A stretch of DNA of 35,888 bases from assembly GCA_009760855.2 (NCBI GenBank), contig WPIO01000498.1, forward strand, positions 1-35,888, in the 5' to 3' direction. The DNA comes from Cristatella mucedo (taxonomy: Eukaryota > Bryozoa > Phylactolaemata > Cristatellidae). Made by a program: the position numbers and the translations under genes. The notes beneath the pieces are model-generated. The model was not told the DNA's origin. It did not search any database and worked only from the letters and a program-made list of their open reading frames with translations. Below, one piece after another: positions 20,507-31,635 of this stretch (positions are counted from its first letter, which is position 1; each line of letters opens with the position of its first letter).

Positions 20507-21462
20507 CTTACTAGTTATGGCAAACCTAGTGTTATTCAGAAATTGGAAAGGCTGACTTTCAAAATTGGCTCTGCCAGCCTATCTCCAGTTGCATCAGCTC
20601 GAAATCTAGGTGTCATATTCAAAAGCGACCTCTCGTTAGACGACCACATCAGCTCCACAGTCAAATCAGCCTATTTTCAGCTTCATAACATTGCTAAAAC
20701 TAGGGCTTGTTTAGATAAGGATACCACGTGCAAGTTGGTCCATGCATTCGTGACATCTCGTCTCGACTTCTGCAACTCACTGCTTACTGGCCTACCAGCA
20801 TGTGCGATCAGGCGATTGCAGCTGGTGCACAACTCTGCAGCTAGGCTTGTCTGTCGTGAGCGTCGCAGTTGCCACATTACTCCACTTCTCGCTGACCTGC
20901 ACTGGTTACCAGTCAAGCAACGGATTGACTTCAAGGTTTTGTCCCTCACTTTTAGGTCTCTTCATTCTATGGCTCCGGCCTATCTGTCAGATATACTACC
21001 CTATCAGGCAAAGCATCGTACCACTCGCTTTTCGGAATCCAACAGTCTAAAAATACCTCGTACAAACCTTAAATCCTTTGGAGACCGTGCATTTAGCTCG
21101 TATGCTCCCACAGCCTGGAACTCCCTCCCGACCTGCATCAGAACATCCCCCCTGACCTGACCACATTTAAAAGAAACATAAAAACATACCTATTTAGGAC
21201 AGCATTTAGTGGGTCCTTGTGATTCGTCCTCGATGTGCTTATGCATGCTGACACTGTTCATGCTGCCACTAACCACATTTGCATGCTGACCCAGTGCATG
21301 TAACCCCTAACCATGTTATTCATTTTGTTTGTTTTTCAAGCATGATTTTACTTACTATTCTATTGCGTATCACTTTGCAGCAAATGTAAAGCACCTAGAA
21401 AAAGATTAAGTTCTCTGAGGGCGCTTTATCAAGTGCAATATTATTATTATTATTATTATAAC
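20507..21462 (+). mobile_element. 5'-truncated L2-clade non-LTR retrotransposon
   Basis: About 0.95 kb, beginning at CTTACTAGTTATGG (downstream of the YADD motif in the element) and ending in an (ATT)n tail at about 21442-21462. It carries the C-terminal part of ORF2 and the full 3' UTR with the GAGGGCGCTTTATCAAGTGC end. It is clearly younger or better preserved than the 1430 and 7488 copies. No target-site duplication was identified. Confidence 0.9.
20543..21160 (+). pseudogene. L2 ORF2 C-terminal fragment (205-codon open frame)
   Basis: The frame is open over 205 codons and covers the region after the RT catalytic motif: 'LGVIFKSDLSLDDHIS', 'LVHAFVTSRLDFCNSLLTGL', 'RLQLVHNSAARLVC', 'HITPLLADLHWLPVKQRIDF' and 'SFGDRAFSSYAPTAWNSLP'. 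These are standard landmarks of L2-clade C-terminal regions. The RT core and endonuclease are absent, and an extra base in a C run near 21149 ends the frame about a dozen codons before the expected 'FKRN-KTYLFRTAF' terminus. It is a remnant, not a gene. The ATG is internal. Confidence 0.9.
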
Positions 21463-21574
21463 TACTCAGCACCAAACCGCCAGCCGAAACATTATAAGTG
21501 GCCAAGATATCTTTTAGAACCTCTTTATTTGTCGTAAATTAAACAGAATTGGCAGTGACATTTTCAGGCCACTC

Positions 21575-22690
21575 CAGCAAAGGCAGCTCGGCGCGCCATT
21601 GCGCCCAACCGCGCCGGCCGCGGCCATTTAGTGGGCAATGCTGCGCGCGCCCAGCGTCGAGTACTCGCGCCTCCGCCGCAGTCGCCAGAGCTGCAAGGAG
21701 CTACCGCTGGAGCGAGCCTCGCAGAGCGGGGCGCCGCACACGGCAAGGAGCGGCCGGCCGGCAGTCCGCTCAGCTGCCGACCTGCCGTGGGTGCACGCGC
21801 TCAAGCCCCCTAACAAGCGCTCAGCCGCCTTCACTAGCCACCACCGCCCATCAAACGGCCGCGACTTTTTAGCTTGCTGTAAGCCGAGACTCGCCTTTGT
21901 TAATGGTACAGCTGACTGCCAAAACCGGCGCCAGAGCGGCATTGGCAGATCAGCAGTCGCCGAGCAGTCTGACTGAGCGAAATGAGAGCCAAAGGGCGAG
22001 TACTCCCCGCCCCCGCCCTCGCTCGCGTTGCGAGGCGGTGCGCGCCAGCACGCGCAGCGGTGCGCCTACATTAACGCTTCGGGACCGCTCACTTCCGTCG
22101 GTCCTTCGTTCGGCCGCGGCGTGTATTCTCGTGTCATTCCCTACGCACACGCCGCGGCCGCACTGCGTCCGCGCGACGGTCGCTGCGGCGCACAGCTCAG
22201 TCTCCCAGGCACGCTAAAGCGCTCAATAGCCCAGCCGAAGGGGCGGGGACGCGCGAACGGAAGCCGGCTCCGCTGCGAGGAGCCGCCGGTATCGCGCAGC
22301 TCCCACTTCCTGTTTCGGCGCCCTTTTCTAGCACCGCGTGCGCGACATGAAAACGCGCTCGCTATACCATTCGGCCCGCACCGACGCGTCTGTGCGCTCC
22401 AGCTACAGCTCACCATGCGACCGCGGGTGGCGTCAGATTGCTGCTTGGCGACTCGGCGAGAGGATCTCCAAACGAAGGCTGCATCGGCTTACCGCAGGCA
22501 CACCTTTTTTGCGTGCCACCCACAGTCATTCATTCGCCGCTTGGCGCGCGAGGATGCGAAAAAGCGGCTGATGCTGCATGTACACCTGATCGCGTGCGTC
22601 AGCCTGAGATTCTGCGAGATTCTGTGGCATATCGCGTTCCGCACGCGTCATCTACGTCTCTGCTCGGGCCTCGGGTAATGGTGACCGAGA
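21575..22690. promoter_or_regulatory. CpG-rich, GC-rich island (possible promoter or unmethylated region)
   Basis: Base composition changes sharply just after the L2 tail. CpG is frequent throughout (CCGCGCCGGCCGCGGCC near 21610, GCGCGCGCCCAGCGTCG near 21643, CGTTGCGAGGCGGTGCGCGC near 22027), against TG/CA-rich DNA elsewhere. Overlapping long frames on both strands (the longest is 216 codons, 22028-22678 +) follow from the low stop-codon frequency of GC-rich DNA and show no domain. The right part, from about 22330, is homologous to repeat modules at 23060-23420 and 28780-29110 that are less CpG-rich. It could be a promoter of a gene outside my recognition, or merely an unmethylated patch. Confidence 0.5.
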
Positions 22691-22884
22691 TGAGGCAGCG
22701 ACCGACTGTGAAGCAGTGGGGGGGGCGACTAGCAATGACACACTTGGACGCGGCGCGACAGGCGTGGGCATCTGCACTTACTTGCGACACTGCTGCAGGC
22801 AATTTATATGCATATCTCTTCGCGTGGGCTGTCAATTCGGCAAGCAAGTGCTCAGTTCTGCTGTGCAAATTACAGCCGCTAAGC

Positions 22885-22990
22885 CACACTAGTTGAGGTG
22901 GTTGCATTTCAGGAACTCAGTCGCGAGGTCGTTGGTTCAAGTCCTGCAGGGGATTGCAGCTGCTAGCGGTGGCCATGGACGCAAAGGCAC
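22885..22990 (+). mobile_element. SINE A-like tRNA head embedded in the duplicate block
   Basis: AGCCACACTAGTTGAGGTGG, CAGTCGCGAGGTCGTTGGTT and CAAGTCCTGCAG resemble the family A head and B box. The downstream part (CACAGGCATGAAATG) differs from ordinary family A and is shared with the modules at 28618 and 32783, so this element was present before the blocks duplicated. Confidence 0.6.
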
Positions 22991-24494
22991 AGGCATGAAA
23001 TGTTGGCCCCTACAGCTTTCAGAGGTCGGGTCATGGGAAGTACAAACGGGCCCCTGATGCGATTGTGCACTTGTGAATGCGTTCGTGAACCTCAGCTATG
23101 AGCTCGCCATGAGAGCGTGGCATCATACTGTTGTTTGGCGACTTAGAGCAAGGGTCACCTAATGTAGGCTGCATCAGGTTGTCAGTCGTGGACGCAGCTT
23201 AACCTGTGCCACCAAAATCCATTTGCTGCTGACCTAGCCATGCTGCGAACGCGGCCGCAGTCGCTTGCAGGCCCAATTGCTTTCGTCGGCCTGAGATTTT
23301 TTGTCTTTGGCACGCGTATCGCCAGGGTCCTTCATCCCTTTACACGTGTTCTAGGTAACGGTGGCGGATATACGGCAGCTGAGGCAGCGGCCTTGTAGGC
23401 AGCGACGGTGGGGCACTACCCGGCAAGGAATGAGAACCCTAGACAGGCCCTACTGATGCGTGCATCTGTGGACAGCCAGCTAGGGCTAGCTAGCAGCGTG
23501 CCAGAACGGTGGTCTGGTCGATGATTGAGACACGTAAACTAATTGACAGTAAGTGCCTCAAAGCGGCTGCAATCCCGCAACTTGCCAGCTGCTTAACGTG
23601 TTCTGAGTTTACGGCGAGACTACGGCCTGCTGACTATGGGGGGGGGGGGTTAGGTTTCGCAAAGCGACGCGGCTCAGTCCCACCGATCACTGGATGTGCT
23701 TGCAAATGGCTTCGACGGAGAAACCTCCAAGAGAAGGCTGCACCCGCTGTTTACTACGGCCCCACACAGCAGCAGCCTTGCAGTCACTATGCCCTCAGCC
23801 GCTCGTAACTGCTATCCACAGTGGGCGAGGCAGCATTATGTGCATCAGAGGGTTTGTCGCATGCTAGAATACCTAATGGCTTCAGCTGCATGCCATCTCC
23901 AGCGAGTGCCTCACTCGTGGGGCAAGTTCTGCCTTTTTCGATTGGGGGTCGCTTGCTGAGCTATTTCTTTGTAGGATGCTGTTGGAATAGTAGACACAAT
24001 CCAAATATCGTGGAAATCATCCGACACTTGAGGATGGCAATACGATAAACCGATAGCTGGACGAGCAGGTACCTAGCTCAGTATACCTGACTGTTGCAAG
24101 ACATGGCAAAGCTCCCCAGTGGCCCTGTGAGCGATCAGTGTGACAAATGCTTCGATACAGCAAACTCAGCCGTGTCTGTGGGCTATGCGCTTTTTGATAC
24201 GTCTGATGCACACAGCCCAGGATAACGTGCACAGATGCACAGCAAGTCAGACGTGAAGTGCATAGTTTGATGCTCGGAGACGCACTGGGCACACTTGCTT
24301 GCCTGCATGGTAGCTTGATCTGCTTCGAGCTGTTGCCTAATGTTCATTCAATAAGGCTAACTGAACCATAAGCTCGATATGAGCCCACTGATACTGGTGA
24401 CTCTCTTGATACGCCCGGCTGCCAATTACATATAGCTTGATGATTTTACCTCCTCCGCTGATAATGGTTCAACTGCTCATCTGCCATGGTATTT

Positions 24495-24516
24495 ATTCTT
24501 TCTTTCTTTCTTTTGT
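24495..24516. repeat. (TTTC)n short microsatellite
   Basis: About four to five TTTC/CTTT units within copy 2, absent from the homologous positions in copies 1 and 3. Confidence 0.8.
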
Positions 24517-24750
24517 CTTTATTTCCTTGTATTCTTTATTTCTTAGCGACTACTGCTCTGACCGACCGACTGCCAGAGTCGAGCGTTTCCGAGAGCGATA
24601 CCTTTGCCAAGAGCAGCCTGTTTAAGCTGTCCACCGAAGCAAGGCAGGATTAGCTGTTTGCTGAGGTGTTTGATCGTTTTCAAAACTGTGGATGTCCACC
24701 ATGCTCAAGCCTGGGCACTTGCTAGGGCCATCCCATGTAAAGAAATACTA

Positions 24751-24890
24751 CAGCTGATTTAAAAGCCTCTTTTGCATAGCGACAGAAGAGCCTTTACGGC
24801 TATCACCACCGCTTGCAGTGGCGATAAAGGATCTCCGACGGCAGGGTTTGAGCCCACGACATTTGGATAGATGTAATGAAAGCAACCACC
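24751..24890 (-). mobile_element. tRNA-derived SINE, family A, antisense
   Basis: Plus-strand view: CAGCTGATTTAAAAGCCTCT, TTTGCATAGCGACAGAAGAG, CCTTTACGGCTATCACCACC, GGATCTCCGACGGCAGGGTT and GAGCCCACGAC. It interrupts copy 2 between the 24.6- and 24.92-kb modules. Confidence 0.85.
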
Positions 24891-25289
24891 TTCTAGCTAG
24901 TCAAGACTGCGAAGGTCCGCTTATTCGGCACCCAACGTGGAAGTCAAGTAAGACCGTCAAAAAGGCTTGGTGTAGGCGCTGCCGAATATCTGACTGCTGA
25001 GCCGGATGTCGTGAATGGGTGCACTCAGGTGACTCATTCATTGCTCAGCAGGCCGTTCAGACCGTCCTGTGAACTACTTACTGTTCTAGAATTTCTCCAG
25101 TAGTGCTATGCCCTCTTCATCTAGCGCCGCCGTCCATTGCTTTCCTGCTGACTTACGACTTTCACAAAAAGCGGTCATACATATGGCTGTTTACTCCTTG
25201 TTAGATTTTGCCGAGAAATGTTGGTTTGGGACTTGATTGTGGTTTCCCACGCGCAGAAAAGTCAGCACCGCTCACATAAGCTACTGCAT

Positions 25290-25800
25290 TAGCAAAGATG
25301 ACCGCTGTGCTATTGCTGCTAAAGCCACTGAAGCTGCAGCTGTTGCTGCCTCGATAGTCCGTTCTGCTGCAGCTGCCTTTATCACTTAGACGTAAACTCC
25401 TTCTGCAGAAGGAGTTGCAGCTACTGCTACTGGTACTGGCTTACTTTCTGCCTAATTTTCTCATGTAGATATTCCTGCTTCTGCTGCTACTGTGGCTGCT
25501 TCCACTGTGGCTGGAGGTGTTGTCACTCATTTCATGGCACTGCCGCCCTCGTCACTGCTTGTACCACCATCACAGCTGCTGCTGTAATCGCCAGTTCCCC
25601 TCCAGTGGGATTTGCAAACTTCTGCTAGTGCTGCTGCATTCAATGTCACCGCCACTGTTTCTTCTATGTCTGCAGCTACAGTGGGATAACGACCACGGCA
25701 GTTGCAGCTGTTACCAACACTTTTTTTTTGCTGCTGTTGCTCTGCTGGAATCACCTCTGTCTTTGTGCAGCAGTGGCTGCAGTATTAGCCATTGTACTTA
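25290..25800 (+). repeat. Degenerate GCT/ACT-rich tract, copy 2
   Basis: Composed mostly of GCT, GCA, ACT, TCT and GTT-type triplets with interruptions. It aligns by ordered landmarks with 34890-35345: CACTTAGACG, CTCCTTCTGCAGAAGGAG, CACTCATTTCA, TGTACCACCATCACAG, GCTGCATTCAATGTCACCGC and AGCCATTCCTGTTT. In-frame stops (for example around 25387) exclude one continuous reading frame. Confidence 0.75.
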
Positions 25801-25860
25801 GCCATTCCTGTTTCAAATTTTCAAAAATGGCTCTCAAGATTAGGATCATCCGCAAGTAGC

Positions 25861-26199
25861 TGCTCTGTAAACAGCCTGGCTTCTGTGCATCTTGTAATGT
25901 GATTCTGATGATGGAACACCGCTTCTTTCACAAGTAGTGGAACAACTGATCGCGAGCCTTTTTTTGCAAGTAGGTTTGCTTGTACACACGCACAAATGAT
26001 GCGATAGTTTTCATGTGTGGTGTGGTTGTGGGTTTTAGTGTACGTGTTTGTGTGTGTACGTGTGTGTGCGCATCTGTATGTGAGTGCGTTTTCTTGTACG
26101 AGAGTGTGTGCATGCGAGTGTGCACGTGTGAACATGTAAACCGTAGCGTGCCTGAGAGAGCAGGATTCCACGCACGCGTGTGCTGTTAAGATGCCAATA
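25861..26199. other. TG-rich low-complexity segment, no gene
   Basis: About 26020-26140 is dominated by TG repeats with interruptions (GTGTGTACGTGTGTGTGCGC). His/Thr-rich frames on the minus strand derive from it. Confidence 0.55.
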
Positions 26200-27070
26200 T
26201 CGATGCTCTTTAGCTTGTTCGTGGATGTTTATGCAAGCCCTCACTTCCATGCAACACTCGCTCATGAAATGTAGCATGCAAGGATTGCAAGCGACTAAGA
26301 AGCTTTGGCGTTTGCCTAGTGCTGGCAATCTGTATTATGAAACCGGCTGTAACGAGGCCAATGCTTCAAGTTAGGGCTGCAAAAGAATCACAGCTGCAGA
26401 CTATTGAGCTAATCTACCGTATTCTTGGTAAAATCGTGACCCCTTGGCCATTCTGCTTCATCAGACACCGGTCCGAACGAATTCTTATGTCTCGGCCTCC
26501 TCTCAAGTCAATGCTATACACGAACGGCTCCGGCCACTTATCAGCCGACTGGATTTGCGCCTTTATTTCATCTCAAATACTAGCCTACATGAGTACCTGA
26601 ATTGTCGCACCCAGGTGCTGATCATACGAGATGTATTCCAGTCGATGCCAAGAAGCGAGCTGAAAAGGTTAGATCGCAGATAGCTGCGGCTCTGGCTAAC
26701 ACCAAGTAAAGCTGCCGGTAGACTGTCTAGGAGAAATTTACGTGGTTCCACGTTAAAGAAGACTCCTTCTCGGCAGCCTGTGCTGAAGGGAACAAGAGTG
26801 CACTTGCAATTCACCCATTGCAAGCAAAGCACTGGGCCAAAGGTGAAGCCGACCGAAAGTGACCATTCTGCAGTTGTCACCCAGCGGCCAGCTCAAAGTG
26901 GCCACCCTACTTGCACTGTCGTGGGCAGTGGTGGCTAACACTGCTAACCTCGTGCGAGCACTCGGTGGCAATGCCGAGCCACTTTGTAAAGCTCCGGGCA
27001 ACTTTCCACCCAGGCAAGCTGCTTGCTTAAAAAACGAGCTTACATGCGGCTGGTGCGCTGCTCGAGCGGT
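26200..27070. other. No gene recognised; start resembles 18.8 kb
   Basis: About 26232-26340 resembles 18775-18910 (shared TATGCAAGCCCTCAC, CATGCAACACT, GCATGAAATGTAG and CTAGTGCTGGC-like words), so a fragment of copy 2 is repeated here. The rest is GC-moderate unique sequence with short frames. The frame at 26859-27149 (+) looks protein-like at first but runs into an antisense SINE. Confidence 0.45.
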
Positions 27071-27237
27071 ACTAGCTGATTTAACAGCCTCGGCTTTAAA
27101 GCGAGCGAAGAGCCTTCACTGCTATCACCATCGCATGCAGCGGCACTAAAAGGATCGCTGTGGCAGGATTCTAACGCACGAGCTTGGGACCGAGGTCGTG
27201 AAATCGACCGCCCCACCTAGGGTGCCATCACGCCGCC
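27071..27237 (-). mobile_element. tRNA-derived SINE, family A, antisense
   Basis: Plus-strand view: ACTAGCTGATTTAACAGCCT, GCGAAGAGCCTTCACTGCTA, GGATCGCTGTGGCAGGATTC, TGGGACCGAGGTCGTGAAAT and GTGCCATCACGCC. Moderately diverged. It lies just before duplicate copy 3. Confidence 0.85.
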
Positions 27238-28617
27238 TTACCAGCAGATTCAGCTTGGGGGGGACAGATGGCTCACTCAGTATATAGCAGACTGGGAAGG
27301 ATTGACCTTAGCATCTACCAGCATTTAAGTAATTATTGTAAAAATGTTGATGCACTTAACAAGCTCAACAAAATTTTCTAAGGCAGAAGCTAGACATTTG
27401 CTAGAGACGGCTTATTAGAGTCACGTGATTGTCTTCGAGCGATTCTGTTGCACAGCCTTCACCTTTTGGAGTAGCACAGGCCTAAAGCAGTGCTGTGCTG
27501 GCAGCGACAGTGGCTTGCATCGAAGTGCTTGTGTCTGTCAGCATTGACTCGCTGCCGCTCAGGCTTCGAGCAGCCTGTTCTGAATCGACAGAAGCTCGGC
27601 AGAGATTGGCATAGTGTTCTAATTTAGTGTTCCACCTCCTCCTCCTGCCCCCCCCCTATGCTACCCGAGTATCAGCGGCTTGTGCTCTTAGGCGTGGTGC
27701 ATACTTTAGAGCTGTCACGCGTGTTCAAAAAACTGACCGAAAAGCTTGGCCTGAGCTTAGTGGATATCAATGCTTCATGCAGCTTGCAAGACTCTAAGCC
27801 AGCCATTCAACAAGCCTTTCTGCTGAAACAGTGGTAAAATGCAGAACGATCGTGAGGCTTCCAACCAGAGTGGAAACTGGAGAGAGATAGCAGTTACATC
27901 TCCCAAATGACACCCTCATCTCCCTGCCAATTGTCTTAGTAGCTGTCAAGGATTTTTCTTCTTCATTTTGAAAAAGAAACTATTGTTCAAACCTGACCGA
28001 CGAGCATTTTAACACGGCTGACCCAGCAAAAGTGCACTGAGTGCTCTGAATAGGCTGATTCGGCTTTTAGCAGGTAATGAATGTACTTTTGCCTTTGCAA
28101 CACCCCAGCCAAAATTCAGCTCAAGACTCAACCTGCGTTCGGGGGGAGAGAAGCAGCTAAGCCAAAGTTCCGCATTGAGATGCTGGCTACCTGCTGGCAA
28201 AACCGGCAGCTTGCTCCTGGAGTCTGCGACCACGTGCCAATACATGTGCGTAATTCATTGCCTGGCGTTCTTGGAAGAACACGTCTGCAGTTCTTCACTC
28301 TGTACCTGACCCCGTGGTGGGAAACGGCTCCAGACCTAATATGGCCATGAGCGAGGGACAGGAAATTCCAAGCATTGCTGAACATTTAGCTTAGGTGGTG
28401 GTATTTACTTATCCGTCCAAGCTACTCGAATGGGTCGAACCGCCGATGCAGCCCTGGCTGTATGCTGGATCTGCGAAACTGCACGAGCCTACTACTACAC
28501 GTTTAAACATACGTGCAGCATGGCTGCCTACAACTTGCATGCATATCTCTTGTGTGTGTGGGCAATTTGTCTAGCAAGTGCTAAGCTCTCCTGTGCAACA
28601 GGCCTAGTACGGCAGCG

Positions 28618-28745
28618 ACTGCATGTTAGGTAAGACGGTTGCTTTTCAAGACCTCAGTCCCGAGGTTGTGGGTTCAAAACGTGCATGAGCCGAGTGCTTA
28701 TTGCTGTCGATATAGGTCGCGATAGCCGAAAAGGCGCAGGCAAGA
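28618..28745 (+). mobile_element. SINE A-like tRNA head embedded in copy 3
   Basis: ATGTTAGGTAAGACGGTTGC, TTTTCAAGACCTCAGTCCCG and AGGTTGTGGGTTCAAAAC carry A- and B-box-like segments. It continues into CGCAGGCAAGAAATGATG, shared with 22885 and 32783 rather than with free family A copies. Confidence 0.65.
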
Positions 28746-29139
28746 AATGATGACCACTGCTGCTTTCCAAATACAGGTCACCCGAGTTGAAAACGCGTTA
28801 GCAATGCCATTCGGCAAATGAAAGTGTCGACGAGCTTCGGCTTCTACTCGCTCTGTGACGGCGGCATCACCCTGCTGTTTGGCTGCTCGGAGCTAGGGTC
28901 GCCAGACAGAGGCTGCATCCGAAACTCGTGGACACAGCTTGTCGTGTGCGACCCAAATCCAGTTGCAGCTGCTCTAGCCAGCTTACTAAAGGCGGCTGTA
29001 GCTACGACAACACGCCCAATTGCCTGCGTCGGCCTGAGATTCTGCTGTTTTCGGCATGCATTCTGCACGCGTCCTTCATATATCCGCATATGCTCCAGGT
29101 AACGGTGGGGCTTTACATGGGATTGTGATTAGTTCCCGC

Positions 29140-29222
29140 AGAGGACTAACACATAGAGACAGAGAGAGATAAAGACAGGGGCAGAGACAGAGAGAGAGAC
29201 AAAGAGTAGGAGACAGAGAGAG

Positions 29223-29253
<31 letters not shown>

Positions 29254-29465
29254 CGGAGATAGCCAGACCGAAAGAGGGAGGGAGGGTTGGAGAAAGAGAG
29301 ACAGAGAGAGGCAGAGACAGACGCAGAGAGGGAGGGACAGAGAGAGACAGAGAGAGGGAGAGAGAGAGATGGAGGCCGAGATACAGACAGAGAGAGACAG
29401 ACAGGGAGCGAGAGAGACAGAGAGATGGAGAGAGAGAGAGAGAGAGATGGAGGCCGAGAGAAGAG
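29140..29465. repeat. GA-rich array (AGAG/AGAC), about 320 bp
   Basis: Nearly pure purine strand built from GAGA, GACA and GGGAGA words, with longer GA runs at about 29229-29252 and 29424-29447 and an internal repeat of GATGGAGGCCGAGA near 29369 and 29446. The Ser/Leu-rich minus-strand frames of up to 181 codons are by-products. It is absent at the homologous position in copy 2. Confidence 0.9.
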
Positions 29466-29554
29466 CTACGTGAGCTGCGACAATGCTCCCGATCTGCCAT
29501 GCAGCGGCACAGCATGCAGCTTTAATTGCGTGGGGACTCAAGCCCGGCGTGTGA

Positions 29555-29705
29555 CGTGCTCGCACTTTTAGACTGCTCAGGTCGTAGGGTTTTAAACGTG
29601 CAGCCGGCCAGTCTGGTTTTTGCGAATGCGACGAAGCAACGTGCGAATGCCACAAAGGCTTTCTTTCGACTACACAAAACGAGGCTTCCAATTCAGCTCA
29701 TTTCT
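29555..29705 (+). mobile_element. Strongly decayed SINE, family A
   Basis: The order CAGGTCGTAGGGTTTTAAAC, GTGCAGCCGGCCAGTC, AAAGGCTTTCTTTCGACTAC and ACAAAACGAGGC then TTCAGCTCA follows the family A plan seen at 19150-19332, but the B box is destroyed. Confidence 0.55.
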
Positions 29706-30000
29706 TATTTGTACTCAATTCTCTACGAGTTAAAAATTAGTAAGCAGATAGATTTCCTTTGTCTGAGCAAAAGCGCAACCGGTCACATGTTTTAATTCCT
29801 CGGTTTCGATGGTGGCTTTACCCGGAGTGCAGCTGTTGGTATTGCATGCCGGTATCCTTGCCATAGCCGTCCTCTTTAACGGTAAAGCTTGCCTCAAAAA
29901 AATCTGAGCCTCGTCGTCTCAACAGTGCTGGAATCATTCAAAAGCCGAGAATGAGCCGGAAGTGGTCTATCGATAAAAGAAATTCAAGCCGGGCAGACAA
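29706..30000. other. No gene recognised
   Basis: Sequence between the decayed SINE and the 30.0-kb module of copy 3. Only short frames. Confidence 0.35.
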
Positions 30001-31387
30001 AAAGCTTGCCTGATTGGGACTGTGAGAACCCTAGACCAGCCCGACCCGTATATTCATGAGCAGACAGCGAGCTAGTTCTAGCTGGCAGCACGCTATTCTG
30101 ATGGTCTAATCAATAATCGAGACATTTAATGTTCTTGGCTGGAAGGGCCTCGGAGCAGCTACAGTCCTTGTGCTTGCATGCCTGCAGCTGAACGAGCTCT
30201 GATCTTACGTCAAGACTGCAGGCCGGCTGACTAGAGGGATGGATTTCACAATGAGCTGAGTCACAGCGGTGCTCATTAGATGCTCTTGCAATAGCTGCGG
30301 GGAACCTGCCAGATGAGGTTGCATCTACTGTTTGCTACTGCCTGCACAGCTGTGGCTTTACTTCCGCAGTCGCTCAGCTACTTGCGGCTGCTATCCACAG
30401 AGAGTGGGGCAGCATTCTGTGCCGCTGGCGTGTGTCATCGAGTGAAGGCCCAGCTGCTGGCGTCAGCTCTATGCCGACTTTAGCGGGTGCCGTGCATGAG
30501 TTATGACGCTAGGGCCATGAGCGCCGCCGTTTTTGCCGGCAATCGCTTGCCTCGCTAGCCCTGCTGTACAGTGCAGCTGAATTAGATGATTGTATTGCTG
30601 CCATATGAAAAATGCTGCGAAACTTCAAGCTAGCTCTCTGCTAAATTGACTGTTGGCAAAGCGAATACCTGGCTCAGTACCTACTGAGTGTTGCAAGACC
30701 CGGCAAAGGTCACCAGTGGCCTTGTGAGCCGTCAGATTGACTACTGCTGTGATATCGGAAACGTGGCTGTCTGTGCGCTACATGCTTTTTTACGTGTGGG
30801 ACGCACAGAGCAGGTTCAGGTGCAAAACATGCACATCGCGCCCTAGCGTGAACCATAGCCACACGGACATGACGAAAGTTTGATGCTCAGAGAACGACTG
30901 CGCTCCTATGCTGGCATGTGTGGCGGTTTGGTCTGCGTTGAGCAGTGGCTTCATGTGCAATACCAGGGGGCACCCCACCAACAGACACGAGTTGAAATTT
31001 TTTTCTGATGGCAAGAAGATGCTGGATATACCCGATTGCATATAGCAGTCAGCTTGCTTATTTTGCCTAATCTGCTGACAATATTTCATCTGCTCTCCTG
31101 CCGTGGTAGCCAAGCTTCATTTCTCAGCAACTTAACTGCGGCTCTGACTAACCGACTGCGATATTTTGATGTTTCCGGGATTGCACCCCGTGCCCAGTGC
31201 AGCCTGCTTAATCTGCCCGCCGGAGCGAAGCAGAATTAGCTCCCTTCTGAGACGTTGCCACAATCGTCTGCAATGCACGTAGCGAGCAACGCCCATCAAT
31301 CTGGTTCGGGCTTAGGCGCTTGCCTGGGCCACCTGCTCCGCTCAGTCGGAAAATACCAAACAGGACTCATTCGGCGAAGGAATACAA

Positions 31388-31635
31388 ATCAGTTTGACCG
31401 TGGGTAAGGCTAGGTGGGGCACCAGCGAAGAAATGCCTGTGGGAACAGCTTTGTGGGGTATTGTGGAAGTCCGACAACGGGAAAGGCTTCGTTGACGTGC
31501 TGCCAAAGGTCCGACCGAGGAAAAGCTTGGTGGGGCCATTGCGGGAGGTCCAACCTTAGAGAAGGCTAAGGGAGGCACTACCCAAGGTCTGACCATGGGA
31601 AAGCTCAGCTAAGGTGCTGCCGAAGGTCTTACGTT
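31388..31635. repeat. 39-40 bp minisatellite, array 1 (about six diverged units)
   Basis: Units follow a pattern like GTGGGAAAGGCTTGGTGGGG followed by a short GC-rich spacer and AAGGTCTGAC. Units begin at about 31396, 31438, 31476, 31516, 31555 and 31594. Divergence between units is substantial. Confidence 0.85.

Larger units (their letters stand above)
17700..25860 (+). repeat. Large duplicate block, copy 2 (with insertions)
   Basis: Modules in order, with anchors also found in other copies: GATTCTGTTGCACAACCTTC (17728), CAGCTTGCAAGACTGCCAGC (18028), GCATTAAGTGCTAGAATAAG (about 18273), CCTAATACGGCCATGAGCG (about 18578) followed by AGGAAATTCCAAGCAGTGCT, CAATTTATATGCATATCTC (22800), GAGAACCCTAGACAGGCCC (about 23429), GACTGTTGCAAGACATGGCA (about 24090), CTTGCCTGCATGGTAG (about 24299), GACTCATTCATTGCTCAGC (about 25031), then the trinucleotide-rich tract. 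Three full-length-type SINE insertions, one family B SINE, an L2 copy and the CpG-rich island enlarge this copy relative to copy 3. Confidence 0.75.

Noticed and set aside
22028-22678. 216-codon plus-strand frame as a host gene
   Set aside because: It lies in GC-rich DNA with few stops, overlaps long frames on the other strand and other frames, has no recognisable domain, and its second half is a repeat module whose other copies do not keep the frame.
26859-27149. 96-codon frame with an apparently hydrophobic N-terminus
   Set aside because: The 3' third is an antisense SINE and no domain or splice structure supports it.
29129-29691. Long Ser/Leu-rich minus-strand frames (128 and 181 codons)
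   Set aside because: They are translations of the GA-rich array and have no other support.
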